From Saccharopolyspora gloriosae (lineage in GTDB: Bacteria > Actinomycetota > Actinomycetes > Mycobacteriales > Pseudonocardiaceae), in contig NZ_JACHIV010000001.1 in NCBI RefSeq assembly GCF_014203325.1, positions 2,233,501-2,297,500 of the forward strand: a DNA stretch of 64,000 nt, in the 5' to 3' direction. Below, piece by piece: positions 16,617-24,938 of the stretch. The notes under the pieces were generated by a model. It searched no databases, was not told the DNA's origin, and was given only the letters and a program-made list of their open reading frames with translations. A program made the position numbers and the translations under genes. Position 1 is the stretch's first letter. Each line of letters begins with the position of its first letter.

Positions 16617-17390
16617 TCAGCCGCGGATCGTCGTGGTGATCCAGTCGCGGTAGGACTCGACCTTGGTCCACTGGCCGTAGCCCGTGCTGCACTTCCCGTC
16701 GTCGTCACCGGGACCGCTGGTGACGCCGATCAGCTCCCACTCGCCTTCCCGGCCGAGGATCTGCGGGCCGCCGGAGTCGCCTTCGCAGGCGCTGGTGCCG
16801 GGAACGGCTCCTTCGGCGCAGAAGTTGCGCTGGGGGTCGATGCCGGTCGTGCACCGGTCGCCGGGCACGATCCGGGTGCTGATCTCCTGCAGCTTCTGGG
16901 CTATGTCCTGGGTTTTCTCGTTGGTCCGGCCCCAGCCGATGGCACGCGGCAGCTCCTGGGGAGGTTCGGGGTCGGCGGAAAGCCGGGCCGGCTTGTTCGG
17001 CACCGCGTGGTCCAGCCGGAGCAGCGCGAGGTCCGCCGCGGACCCCTTGTGGTTCGGGTGCACGACGATCTGCGTGACGTTGGCCGTGCTGCCGCCGGCG
17101 CTGCGGTCATCGCTGCCGATGCGCGCGGTCACGCCTTGCGGCGAGCGCGGCGTGGACTCGCCGTTCTGGCCCGTGTCCGTGACGCAGTGCGCCGCCGTGA
17201 GCACCCAGTCGGGAGCGACGAGCGAACCGCCGCAGAAGAACTTCTTGTCGTGATCGAGGCTCGTCATGAAGTCGTACGAGTCGGTCGCCGTCTTGCCGCC
17301 GATGATCGCGGGAGCCATCTGGGCACCCACGGCGGCCGGAGCGACCAGCAACGATGCCGCGACCGCGGCGATGGACAGACACAGGCGCAT
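16617..17390 (-). CDS. Secreted trypsin-fold serine protease, Ser189-type specificity
   Basis: The 257-residue preproprotein has a signal peptide (about residues 1-23) and then IIGG, the activation site of S1 proteases. The triad is His68 (TAAHC), Asp120 (DLALLRL) and Ser206 (GDSGGP). The specificity-pocket position equivalent to residue 189 of chymotrypsin is Ser200, which predicts chymotrypsin-like rather than trypsin-like cleavage. Four cysteines near the His and Ser loops and two more near residues 180-191 can form the usual disulfides. It resembles small secreted actinomycete proteases. The gene is monocistronic on the minus strand. Confidence 0.9.
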   Translation of the reverse strand: MRLCLSIAAVAASLLVAPAAVGAQMAPAIIGGKTATDSYDFMTSLDHDKKFFCGGSLVAPDWVLTAAHCVTDTGQNGESTPRSPQGVTARIGSDDRSAGGSTANVTQIVVHPNHKGSAADLALLRLDHAVPNKPARLSADPEPPQELPRAIGWGRTNEKTQDIAQKLQEISTRIVPGDRCTTGIDPQRNFCAEGAVPGTSACEGDSGGPQILGREGEWELIGVTSGPGDDDGKCSTGYGQWTKVESYRDWITTTIRG

Positions 17391-17680
17391 GGAAGCCCCT
17401 CCACTCGGAAGCGGCCGACTCTAGGGTCGCCGAGGTGGTCCGTCCAGAGTGCTCAGGGCGGGAATGTGCCTTAGGACACGCCCGGATTCGGCCTTTTTCG
17501 CGGAGCGTTCCTGATCCGGCACTCGGTGAATTCGCCCGCATGTTCCGGAACTTTCCGGTGCAGGTCAGCGCGCCGGAGGGTCGCACCGTCGCGTTGAGTC
17601 GTCGGTCGAACACGGTGAGCGCCGGAATCCGGGCTCGTGGTGGCAGATTCGCGTCTCTTTCCGAACGACCTGCGTAGCCG

Positions 17681-17843
17681 GCGGCTCAGCGGAACCTCAG
17701 CGGCTTCCTCGCTGCGGGATCGATTTCCGATGTATGCCATGCACGGCGAAATCGCTGTCCTCGCGAGGAAGCAGCTGAGAACCCGCCGGTGGTCGTTTTA
17801 CTCAAGCTGGTCGCTGCTCAGCGGCTCCGCCGCTGACAAGAAA
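17681..17843 (+). repeat. Dispersed structured element, copy C
   Basis: The outer stem is CTCAGCGGCTTCCTCGC with GCGAGGAAGCAGCTGAG (one mismatch). The inner hairpin CGATTTC/GAAATCG has a tip GTAT-GCC-ATGC that pairs with one T-G wobble. Hairpin III is CAGCGGC-TCC-GCCGCTG. It occupies part of the 623-bp gap between the protease promoter and the small Cys-rich gene; the rest of the gap shows no gene. Confidence 0.86.
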
Positions 17844-18013
17844 ATGATCAAAAGACGTTCTTGACGGACCCTGAGGGAGGCGACGATCCGCACGACAGAC
17901 CCCTGCCGTTCCCGGTACAGGGCGTCGGTGGAGCCTCGTCGCGATGTGCTCGTGCACGTGCGCGACCGCGCCACGTGGTGGCGCGGTCGTGGGTGAACGG
18001 TGCTCGCGGAGGT

Positions 18014-18196
18014 TCAGAGCCGCTTGCCGATCCGCTTGGCGTGCTTGCAATCCGGGCAGTTCACGCTGCCGTGGAACAGCTTCTCCGTGAACGTGTTCTC
18101 CCCGAACGACTTCCCGCATAGCGAGATCGCCTGGCCGTTCAACCAGGAGACGTCGGCGCCGTGGGTGATTCCGTCGTGCAAGATCGCGCTTTTCAT
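18014..18196 (-). CDS. Small Cys-rich protein of unknown function
   Basis: A 60-residue product, possibly metal binding: ISLCGKSF near residues 26-33 and VNCPDCKHAKRIGKRL at the C terminus provide three cysteines and a histidine. Its N-terminal half (AILHDGITHGADVSWLNGQ) looks like a folded domain rather than random sequence. The ATG at 18196 is preceded by GGAAGGGA with 5-bp spacing, which decides this start over an in-frame ATG at 18223. I do not recognise a named family. No operon partner: a structured repeat lies downstream and a divergent hydrolase gene upstream. Confidence 0.6.
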   Translation of the reverse strand: MKSAILHDGITHGADVSWLNGQAISLCGKSFGENTFTEKLFHGSVNCPDCKHAKRIGKRL

Positions 18197-18506
18197 GAGC
18201 GTCCCTTCCAGTGCTGATGCCAACTTCCGGATGAAGCCCTCCCCGAATGGAGCATCAGAACATCACTGACGATCACGTACGGCAACGATCGTTTGATGGC
18301 CTGCCGCTGTGCGGTCGTCCTGCGACGACGAACGGTCGATCAGTTTCGGCCCGTCTGATCACTTAACGTAGTTTTGTTGTGCGGCCTGGTCCGTTCGGAT
18401 TCGGCGGTTCGGGGCGTTCTGCTCGGATGGCGGAATGTTTTCGGCCACGTCCTGGGTTCCACCCTCGGCGACCGCCGATCTCAGCACTTCGGAAGGAGCG
18501 GCCACG
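18197..18506. other. Divergent intergenic region without a gene
   Basis: This 310-bp stretch separates the small Cys-rich gene from the alpha/beta hydrolase and should contain both promoters. The only clear symmetry is the short palindrome AACGATCGTT at 18284-18293. Nothing else is supported. Confidence 0.5.
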
Positions 18507-19493
18507 GTGCCGTACCTGGAACAGGCCGATCACCCGGACATTTTCGTCGAGCACGGATATCCGGAGCACATCGCGGATCTCGGCGAGATCCGCATGAACT
18601 ACGCGGTCGCGGGCGACCCCACGAACCCCGCGCTGCTGCTCGTCCCCGGTCAGAGCGAATCGTGGTGGGGCTACGAGGAGGCGATGCGGCTGCTCGCCGA
18701 CCGGTACCAGGTCTACGCGGTCGACCTGCGCGGGCAGGGCAGGTCCACGTGGACGCCGGGCCGCTACAGCCTGGACCTCTTCGGCGGCGACCTCGTCCGG
18801 TTCATCGATCGGGTCATCGGCCGCCCGGTGGTGGTCAGCGGTCTGTCGTCCGGCGGTGTGATCACGGCGTGGCTGTCCGCCTTCGCCGCACCCGGACAGC
18901 TCCGCGCCGCCGTTTACGAGGACCCGCCGCTGTTCTCGTCCGAGCTGAACCCCGCGGTCGGCACGTCGCTGCGCCAGGGCGCGGGCCCGATCTTCCGGCT
19001 CTGGCACAAGTGGCTCGGCCCGCAGTGGTCCATCGGCGACATCGAGGGCATGCGCGCGGCGATGGCGACCGAGCTGCCCGGCGCGATGGCCGCGATGCTG
19101 GGCGGCGCGAACACCGGTGACGCGACGGGCGAATCCGCCGCCGTGCCGCAGAACCTGCGCGAGTACGACCCCGAGTGGGGTGACGCCTTCGTCTCCGGTC
19201 GCGTCGCGCTCAACTGCGACCACGAGACGATGCTGTCGCGGGTGCGGGTGCCGGTCCTGTTCACCCACCACTTCCACGTCGCCGATCCGGAGACCGGCAA
19301 CCTGGTCGGCGCGGTCTCCGACCAGCAGGTCGAGCACGCCCGGCGGCTGATCGAGGGCGCGGGGAACTCGTTCACCTACCGCGCCTTCCCGGAGATGCCG
19401 CATTCCATGCACGGGCACGACCCGGCCACGTACGCCGCGACCATCACCGGCTGGCTGGACGGGCTCGACCTGGAGCCGCGCTCCGCGAGCTGA
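18507..19493 (+). CDS. Alpha/beta hydrolase
   Basis: The 328-residue product is an alpha/beta-hydrolase: oxyanion region LLLVPGQSESWW at about residues 43-54, AVDLRGQGRS at 71-80 and the nucleophile elbow GLSSGG with Ser114. The histidine is in the C-terminal PHSMHGHDP. Substrate unknown. The GTG at 18507 has GGAAGGAG 8 bp upstream, which is better than the earlier in-frame ATG at 18435. It converges on the DJ-1/PfpI gene with a shared terminator in between. No signal peptide is seen, so it is cytoplasmic. Confidence 0.85.
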   Translation: MPYLEQADHPDIFVEHGYPEHIADLGEIRMNYAVAGDPTNPALLLVPGQSESWWGYEEAMRLLADRYQVYAVDLRGQGRSTWTPGRYSLDLFGGDLVRFIDRVIGRPVVVSGLSSGGVITAWLSAFAAPGQLRAAVYEDPPLFSSELNPAVGTSLRQGAGPIFRLWHKWLGPQWSIGDIEGMRAAMATELPGAMAAMLGGANTGDATGESAAVPQNLREYDPEWGDAFVSGRVALNCDHETMLSRVRVPVLFTHHFHVADPETGNLVGAVSDQQVEHARRLIEGAGNSFTYRAFPEMPHSMHGHDPATYAATITGWLDGLDLEPRSAS

Positions 19494-19502
19494 GCGGGAA
19501 CG

Positions 19503-19539
19503 GCTGCTCGCCGCACGATCGCGCCGCGCGGCGAGCAGC
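19503..19539. terminator. Bidirectional stem-loop between convergent genes
   Basis: GCTGCTCGCCGC and GCGGCGAGCAGC form a perfect 12-bp stem with a 13-base loop, placed in the 52 bp between two convergent stops. Confidence 0.75.
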
Positions 19540-19545
19540 GGCCCG

Positions 19546-20238
19546 TCAGCCCAGCGCGTCGAGCATCGCGTCGGCCAGCGGTCCGCTGGACGCCGGGTTC
19601 TGGCCGGTGAGCAGGTTCCCGTCCCGCACGGTGCGCGCCTCGTAGGCCGGGCCGCCCTCGTGCTGCGCGCCCCGTTCGCGGAGCCGGGCCGCGAGCAGCC
19701 ACGGGGCGCCCTCGGCGGTGCCGAACAGCTGCTCCTCCTCGTCGGTGAAAGCGGCCATCCTCCGGCCCGCGAACCGCCAGCCGCCCTCCGCATCGACGGC
19801 GCTGAGCAGGCCCGCCGGGCCGTGGCAGACCGCGCCGATGATCGTGCCGGTCTCGTCGGCCCGGATGAGCAGACGTCCGAGGTCCGCGTCCTGGTGCAGA
19901 TCGACGACGGGGCCGTGCCCGCCCGGCAGCAGCACGGCGGCGTAGTCGTCCACGTCGACCTCGTGCAACGGCAGCGGCGCCCCGAACTCGCGCAGCGCCG
20001 TCTCGGCGTGCCGCACGTGGCGGGAGCAGTCCGCCCCGGCGATCTCGGGGTCGGCGCTGTGCCGGTCCAACGGTTGCAGGACGCCGCCGGGCGAAGCGAA
20101 GTCGACCACGTGCCCCGCGTCGACGAACTTCTCGTGCGGCGCGGCGAGTTCTTCGGCCCAGTAGCCGGTCGGGTAAGTCGAACCGTCGGCGCGCTCCCAA
20201 ACGTCGGCGGCGGACATGATGATCAGGATCTTGCTCAC
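19546..20238 (-). CDS. DJ-1/PfpI family protein (Hsp31/class I glutamine-amidotransferase-like)
   Basis: The 230-residue product has the flavodoxin-like DJ-1 fold: KILIIMSAADVW at the N terminus, the substrate-box region AAPHEKFVDAGHVVDFASP near residues 32-50, PGGHGPVVDL near 105, and the nucleophile elbow GAVCHGP with Cys138 and His139. This arrangement matches Hsp31/YajL-type proteins, reported as glyoxalase III, deglycase or chaperone. GTG at 20238 is the start that fits the family's N terminus; its Shine-Dalgarno (AAGGC) is weak. It is divergent from an XRE regulator, which may control it. Confidence 0.85.
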   Translation of the reverse strand: MSKILIIMSAADVWERADGSTYPTGYWAEELAAPHEKFVDAGHVVDFASPGGVLQPLDRHSADPEIAGADCSRHVRHAETALREFGAPLPLHEVDVDDYAAVLLPGGHGPVVDLHQDADLGRLLIRADETGTIIGAVCHGPAGLLSAVDAEGGWRFAGRRMAAFTDEEEQLFGTAEGAPWLLAARLRERGAQHEGGPAYEARTVRDGNLLTGQNPASSGPLADAMLDALG

Positions 20239-20423
20239 GGAGCGGGCCTTTCTCGGGGCGGGAGGACGCGGGCGGCGATCGGCTCGCGTCCGGGATCGAC
20301 TCCCAGGCTGCCGCCCGGAAAGCGCTCCGGGAGCCCGTCCGCGCGCCCTGCGCGGACCCGCCTTGGCGAACCTAGGACGCAGCGGACCACCCGCGGTCGC
20401 CCCGCAGCGGCGACAATGGCCCC

Positions 20424-21275
20424 ATGGCCCGGACCAACCGCGAGCTCGCGGACTTCCTGCGGCGAGCCCGCAGCCTCGGCGACCCCGCACGCGCCGGTCT
20501 GCCCGCCGACGGCCGGGTGCGACGGGTCCCCGGCTTGCGGCGGGAAGAGGTCGCGCTGCTCGCCGGGGTGTCGACCGACTACTACGCGCGCCTGGAGCAG
20601 GGCCGGCGCATCGTGCCGTCACCGCCGGTGGTGGCGGCGATCGGCCGCGCGCTCGAACTCGACGACGCCGGCCTGTCGCACCTCGAAGCCCTCATCGAGC
20701 GCTCCGCCGGTGCCGGGCGGCGGCGGGCGCGCGGGGTCCAGCGAGTGCGGCCCGGCCTGCACCGGTTGCTCGACGCCCTCGACGGTGAACCCGCGCTGGT
20801 CCTCGGTCGCCGCACGGACGTGCTGGCGAGCAACCGGATGGCCCACGCGCTGTTCACCGACTTCGACCGGATCCCGGCGCCGCGGCGGAACTACGCGCGC
20901 TGGATGTTCCTGGACGACGCCGCGCGCACGCTGTTCGCCGACTGGGAGCAGCACGCACGCACGACGGTGGAGGCGCTGCGCCTGGACGTCGGCGCCGACC
21001 CCGAGGACGCGGCGGCGGTCGCGCTGGTCGCCGAGCTGCGCCAGCGCAGCCCCGAGTTCGGCCGGTGGTGGGACGAGCACCGCGTCCACCAGCGCACCCA
21101 CGGGTCGAAGCGGTTGCGCCATCCCGTTGTCGGCGAACTCACCGTCCAGTACGAGACCTTCGTACCGCCCGGCGATCCGGACACGACCCTGTTCCTCTAC
21201 ACCGCGGAGGCCGGATCACCGTCGCACGACGCGTTGAACCTCCTCGCCAGCTGGAACCTGACTACCTGTTCTTGA
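20424..21275 (+). CDS. XRE family regulator with MmyB-like sensor domain
   Basis: The 283-residue protein has an N-terminal helix-turn-helix (VPGLRREEVALLAGVSTDYY then ARLEQGRR, about residues 35-62) and a C-terminal MmyB-like domain of PAS fold (VLGRRTDVLASNRMAHALF near 128-146; FLYTAEAGSPSHDALNLLASW at the end). This architecture is very common in actinomycetes, usually next to an oxidoreductase or stress gene that it regulates and that is transcribed divergently. Here the divergent partner is the DJ-1/PfpI gene, 185 bp away. MmyB domains are reported to bind fatty acids; the ligand here is unknown. Confidence 0.88.
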   Translation: MARTNRELADFLRRARSLGDPARAGLPADGRVRRVPGLRREEVALLAGVSTDYYARLEQGRRIVPSPPVVAAIGRALELDDAGLSHLEALIERSAGAGRRRARGVQRVRPGLHRLLDALDGEPALVLGRRTDVLASNRMAHALFTDFDRIPAPRRNYARWMFLDDAARTLFADWEQHARTTVEALRLDVGADPEDAAAVALVAELRQRSPEFGRWWDEHRVHQRTHGSKRLRHPVVGELTVQYETFVPPGDPDTTLFLYTAEAGSPSHDALNLLASWNLTTCS

Positions 21276-21290
21276 TCTCGTTCTGCTCTG

Positions 21291-21460
21291 GTGGTCATTT
21301 GGCGGAACCTCAGCGTTCTTCTCGCTGCGGGATCTTTTTCCCGAGTGGCTCCGCCACGAGGGAAAAAGCTGTCCTCGCGAGAAGAACGCTGAGAACCCGC
21401 GGGTGGTCCGGCTGCGTGCGTTGTCCTGTCAGCGACTTCGCCGCTGACAGGACAACGACC
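21291..21460 (+). repeat. Dispersed structured element, copy D
   Basis: The outer stem CTCAGCGTTCTTCTCGC / GCGAGAAGAACGCTGAG is perfect, with the TTTTTCCC/GGGAAAAA inner hairpin and GTGGC-TCC-GCCAC tip. Hairpin III is extended: TTGTCCTGTCAGCG pairs with CGCTGACAGGACAA over 14 bp. It lies between the XRE gene and the convergent glycosidase gene; the 136 bp after it hold no gene. Confidence 0.88.
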
Positions 21461-21596
21461 AAAGAGGAGCTTCCCGTTGCTCGGTGTTCGTGCGTGGTCG
21501 CTGCTCGGCTAGTTCGTCATCGAGGGAACCGGCCAAGAGCTCCTTGCCGGGCAACGGAATCAGTGCCCTGGTCCCGGCGGTGGTGCGGTGCGTCGG

Positions 21597-23639
21597 TCAT
21601 CTCGCTGGGCGCCAGGACTGGAGCGCGGTGATGCCGACGGCGCCGCCGTCCTCGCGCAGCGGCGTGACGCGCAGGGCGTCGGTGCGCACCGGCTGGTCCA
21701 GGACCACCCGGCTCGGTTCGCCGGGCCGGGGTGGGCTCGTCGGCAGGTCCACCCACTCGTCGTCCCGGCGGTACTGGAGCCGGTACGAGTCCGGAGTGCG
21801 CACGCCGTTCCCGTCGTCGTAGAAGGAGATCCGCACGTCCGAGACGTCGATCGGCTCGGCCGAGTCGATCTGCAGGTGGTCGGTCCGGTTCGGGCTGCCG
21901 TGGTTCGTCCACCGGGTGCCGGGCACGTCCAGGTGGAAGTCCTGGCCGTCGATCGCTTCCCACGCATCGTCGGACTCCCCGGCGTAGGAGGCGGTCGCCT
22001 CGGGGAAACCGGTTCCGTCCGCGTTGACCAGGTCGTCGACCAGGCGCGGCGGTTCGCTCGCAGAGCCGGTCACGGGAACTGTCACCGGGCTCAGGTCCGC
22101 CTGCCGGTGGACTTCGACGCCGTCCAGCGAGATCCGCAGTCCCGCGCCCTGCCCGTAGTGCGTGCCGTCGCGATCCCACGACGCGCTCAGGTCGTGGCCG
22201 CGGTAGGGCACCTCCTCGACCGCGAAGTGGTCCCACCCGGTAGGCGCGAGCGGGGCGATCCGAACGGTGTCGTCCTGCTGCGGCCGAATGCCGAGCAGGC
22301 CGGAGAGCACGAGGTCGGTGAACGTCGAGTGGTTGTAGTCCTCGCTGTGGCCGGGCGAGTCGTAGAGCCAGCGGTCCTCGTCGGGGTGGTGCGCCTCGGC
22401 CACGTAGGGGTGGCCGTCCTTGCGCTGCGTCGAGGCGTAGCCGCGCAGCAGGTCGTAGTAGTCCTGCCGGTCGACGAAGGGCTGGTCCGGGCGGTCCTGG
22501 AGCTGGTTCGCCAGCGCGGTCAGGGTCTGGGAGGTGGCGTAGGGCCAGCTCGGGCCGGACCAGTGGCAGCAGCCCCGCTCGGCTTCGTGCAGGTACCAGG
22601 GGCTGCGGCGTTCCACCGTCGTCGGGCCGTGCGGCGCGGCGAAGCCCTGCGGGTCGGTGAGCCGGGACCACGCCGCATCGGCCTCCGGCGGCGCCATGCC
22701 GAAGTACCAGGGGACGAAGCCGATCTGCTCGCGGTCGGCGATCGGCTCCCGCGCCGGATTCCCGTCGCGCATGACGTGCTTGTAGAAGTCGCCGTCCCGC
22801 AAGCGAGACTCCACATTGGACTGAAGCTCGGCAGCTCGGGACTCGAAGTCCGCGGCGCCGTCGAGGTCGCCGGTGCGGCGCAGCAGGCTCGCGATCGCCT
22901 TGGCATCGCCGTACTGGTACGCGTTGATCGTCGGCCGGAACCCCTCGCCGCCGTGGTACGGGTCGTCGCTCTGGTACGAGCTCGCGGTGTACTCCATCGC
23001 GTCCCACACCGGGGTCTGCCAGTAGAGGCCGAGTTCCGGGTCGAACTGCGGATCCCAGCCTTCCCACTGCTCGACGAGCTCCGGCAGCAGCGCGGTCGCG
23101 CGGTCCCAGCGACCGTCGACCGACGCGCGGGCGACGACCGCGTCGGCCACCCAGAACGAGTACTGATGAGCCCAATCGGTCGTGTTCGGGTTCAGCTCCT
23201 CGGTGGGCGGTTTCGGCCCGGAACCGCTCCCGGTCAGCCAGTAGTCGAGGTAGTCGTCCAGGTAGCGGGTGTCGCGCAGCCAGCGGCCCTCGTAGAGGTG
23301 GTGGCCCGCCGCGGCCGAGATCCCGCCGCCGGGCGCGGAGTAGCCGACCGGCCCCAGGAACTCCGAGACGATCCAGCCGTCCTCGGGGCCGGTGTACTTC
23401 AACGCCTCCTTGAAGGTCCGCCAGCGGTAGTAGTAGGTGTCCTCGATCTCGGCGTCGGGCAGGTCCACGAACGGGATGTTCGCCCGATACCAGGCGGGAT
23501 CGACGAAGCCGTCGAGCTTCGCGTCGCGGTCGATCAGCCGCGCTCCGGTTCCGGTGTCCGGTGGCGCGGCGGCGGCCGGGAGCACCCCGGCCAGCAGTGC
23601 GACGGCGGTGGCGGCGGTGAGCAACGAGCGGCGGACCAT
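21597..23639 (-). CDS. Secreted (alpha/alpha)6-barrel glycoside hydrolase, MGH1/GH63-like, with C-terminal sugar-binding domain
   Basis: The 680-residue product has a signal peptide (residues 1-24). Residues from about 30 to 440 form a helical-hairpin glycosidase repeat: IVSEFLGPVGYSAPGGGIS, a WLRDTRYL segment, YSFWVADAVV, PVWDAMEYT with conserved acidic residues, RPTINAYQYGDAKAIA and the CCHWSGPSWPYATSQ loop, all like mannosylglycerate-hydrolase/GH63-type enzymes. The C terminus (about 540-680) is a discoidin-like beta-sandwich (VSDVRISFYDDGNGVRTP). Substrate unknown; an extracellular oligo- or polysaccharide is likely. The ATG at 23639 has GGGAG 5 bp upstream. Assignment to a numbered family would need a profile search. 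Confidence 0.8.
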   Translation of the reverse strand: MVRRSLLTAATAVALLAGVLPAAAAPPDTGTGARLIDRDAKLDGFVDPAWYRANIPFVDLPDAEIEDTYYYRWRTFKEALKYTGPEDGWIVSEFLGPVGYSAPGGGISAAAGHHLYEGRWLRDTRYLDDYLDYWLTGSGSGPKPPTEELNPNTTDWAHQYSFWVADAVVARASVDGRWDRATALLPELVEQWEGWDPQFDPELGLYWQTPVWDAMEYTASSYQSDDPYHGGEGFRPTINAYQYGDAKAIASLLRRTGDLDGAADFESRAAELQSNVESRLRDGDFYKHVMRDGNPAREPIADREQIGFVPWYFGMAPPEADAAWSRLTDPQGFAAPHGPTTVERRSPWYLHEAERGCCHWSGPSWPYATSQTLTALANQLQDRPDQPFVDRQDYYDLLRGYASTQRKDGHPYVAEAHHPDEDRWLYDSPGHSEDYNHSTFTDLVLSGLLGIRPQQDDTVRIAPLAPTGWDHFAVEEVPYRGHDLSASWDRDGTHYGQGAGLRISLDGVEVHRQADLSPVTVPVTGSASEPPRLVDDLVNADGTGFPEATASYAGESDDAWEAIDGQDFHLDVPGTRWTNHGSPNRTDHLQIDSAEPIDVSDVRISFYDDGNGVRTPDSYRLQYRRDDEWVDLPTSPPRPGEPSRVVLDQPVRTDALRVTPLREDGGAVGITALQSWRPAR

Positions 23640-23994
23640 CAGCACTCCCGGCGTCGGACGCGGTGCCTCGGCGCACCCGCTGCTCTGTATAGCCCGCGCG
23701 GAGGGCCGTGCCCGAGACGCGGCGAGTTCTCGCCGCGGATCCGACGAACCGGCTCCGGCGGGCGGCCGGTGCGCGGCTGAGCCGAACGGGCCGAATCCGG
23801 CGCGTCCCAGGTCGATCGGAGGGGGCGGGGCCCGGCGGGTCGTTACGGTGGGGTCGACCTCGTGCCGTGGTCGGCCGGGAGCACGAGGCGCGTCGCGCCG
23901 GAGGGACCTGCCGGTGCTGCCGTGGTCGTCCGGCACCCGGACGCGCCGCCGTCGACCTCGACCGCAGTCCCACCTCGATCGCATCGGAGACGCC
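23640..23994. other. Divergent intergenic region without a gene
   Basis: This 355-bp stretch between the glycosidase and the metallo-beta-lactamase-fold gene should hold both promoters. I see no palindrome, repeat or small gene that stands out. Confidence 0.5.
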
Positions 23995-24885
23995 ATGACC
24001 CGTCCCGCAGCCGAGCGCGCCGGTTCGGACGACCACCCCGCCCGCCGGGTTCCCGGCCGGTGGCGGGCCACCCTCGGCGAGCTCACCTTGACCCACCTCC
24101 CCGACGCGGGCCTGCACATGATCCCGTCGAAGGTGTACCCGGCCACCGGTGAGCACGACTGGCGCGACGAGCGGGAGCACCGGACCGGGGACGGCCTGCT
24201 GACCATGGGCTGCGGTGCGCTGCTCGTGGAGCGCGGCTCGACGCGGCTGCTCATCGACGCCGGACACGGGCGCATCCCCGCCGACGAGGTGCCGGAGTTC
24301 GCCGACCGCTTCGAGCACGTCGGATTCCTGCCCGGCGAGCTGGCGGAACTCGGGGTGGACCCGGCCGACGTCGACTTCGTGGCGTTCACCCACCTCCACC
24401 CCGACCACACCGGCTGGGCCAGGCCGGACGCCACCGACGACGGCCGCGGGCTGTTCCCGTCCGCGCGTTGGCTGGTGGGCCGCGGCGAGTGGGCGGAGGC
24501 CGGACCCGGCGCCGATCCGGCCCTCGCCGGTGGCGCGGACCGCGTGGTCGCCGTCGACGACGGAGCGGAAGTGGTGCCGGGAGTCCGCGCGTGGGCGCTG
24601 CCCGGCCACACACCGGGCCACACCGGGTGGGTGCTCGACACCGGTGACGGCCGCGAGGTCGTGGCCTTCGGCGACGCGCTGCACTCGCCCGCCCAGGTCC
24701 GCCACCTCGACTGGGAGGTCCTGTTCGACGCCGACCGCTCCGCGGCGGAGCGCTCCCGGCGGCGGCTGGTCGAACGCCTCGGCGGCGAAGGCACCCTCGG
24801 TTTCGGCATGCACTTCGCCGGCCAGCAACTCGGTCGCGTCGAGCACGGCGAGTGGAGTCCGCACGAGACGGACGCCTTCGGCTGA
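23995..24885 (+). CDS. MBL-fold metallo-hydrolase
   Basis: The 296-residue product carries the full metallo-beta-lactamase signature: THLHPDHTG near residues 128-136, the second-metal histidine in LPGHTPGHTG near 200, the bridging Asp in AFGDALHSP and a late His in GFGMHFAG. It resembles quorum-quenching lactonase-like and other small-molecule hydrolases of the fold; the substrate is unknown. The longer upstream frame is rejected because the ATG at 23995 begins the conserved fold and GGAGACGCC precedes it. It converges on the permease gene 53 bp away. No signal peptide. Confidence 0.85.
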   Translation: MTRPAAERAGSDDHPARRVPGRWRATLGELTLTHLPDAGLHMIPSKVYPATGEHDWRDEREHRTGDGLLTMGCGALLVERGSTRLLIDAGHGRIPADEVPEFADRFEHVGFLPGELAELGVDPADVDFVAFTHLHPDHTGWARPDATDDGRGLFPSARWLVGRGEWAEAGPGADPALAGGADRVVAVDDGAEVVPGVRAWALPGHTPGHTGWVLDTGDGREVVAFGDALHSPAQVRHLDWEVLFDADRSAAERSRRRLVERLGGEGTLGFGMHFAGQQLGRVEHGEWSPHETDAFG

Positions 24886-24938
24886 TCACGCCCGGACCGG
24901 CACGTCCGCAGTATCAGCCCACAGTGGACTAGAGGTGA

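Noticed and set aside
21517-24864. Single frame of 1115 codons on the minus strand covering the glycosidase and the MBL-fold gene
   Set aside because: It is in a different frame from the glycosidase, which has its own signal peptide, start and motifs at 21597-23639; the MBL gene is clear on the plus strand.
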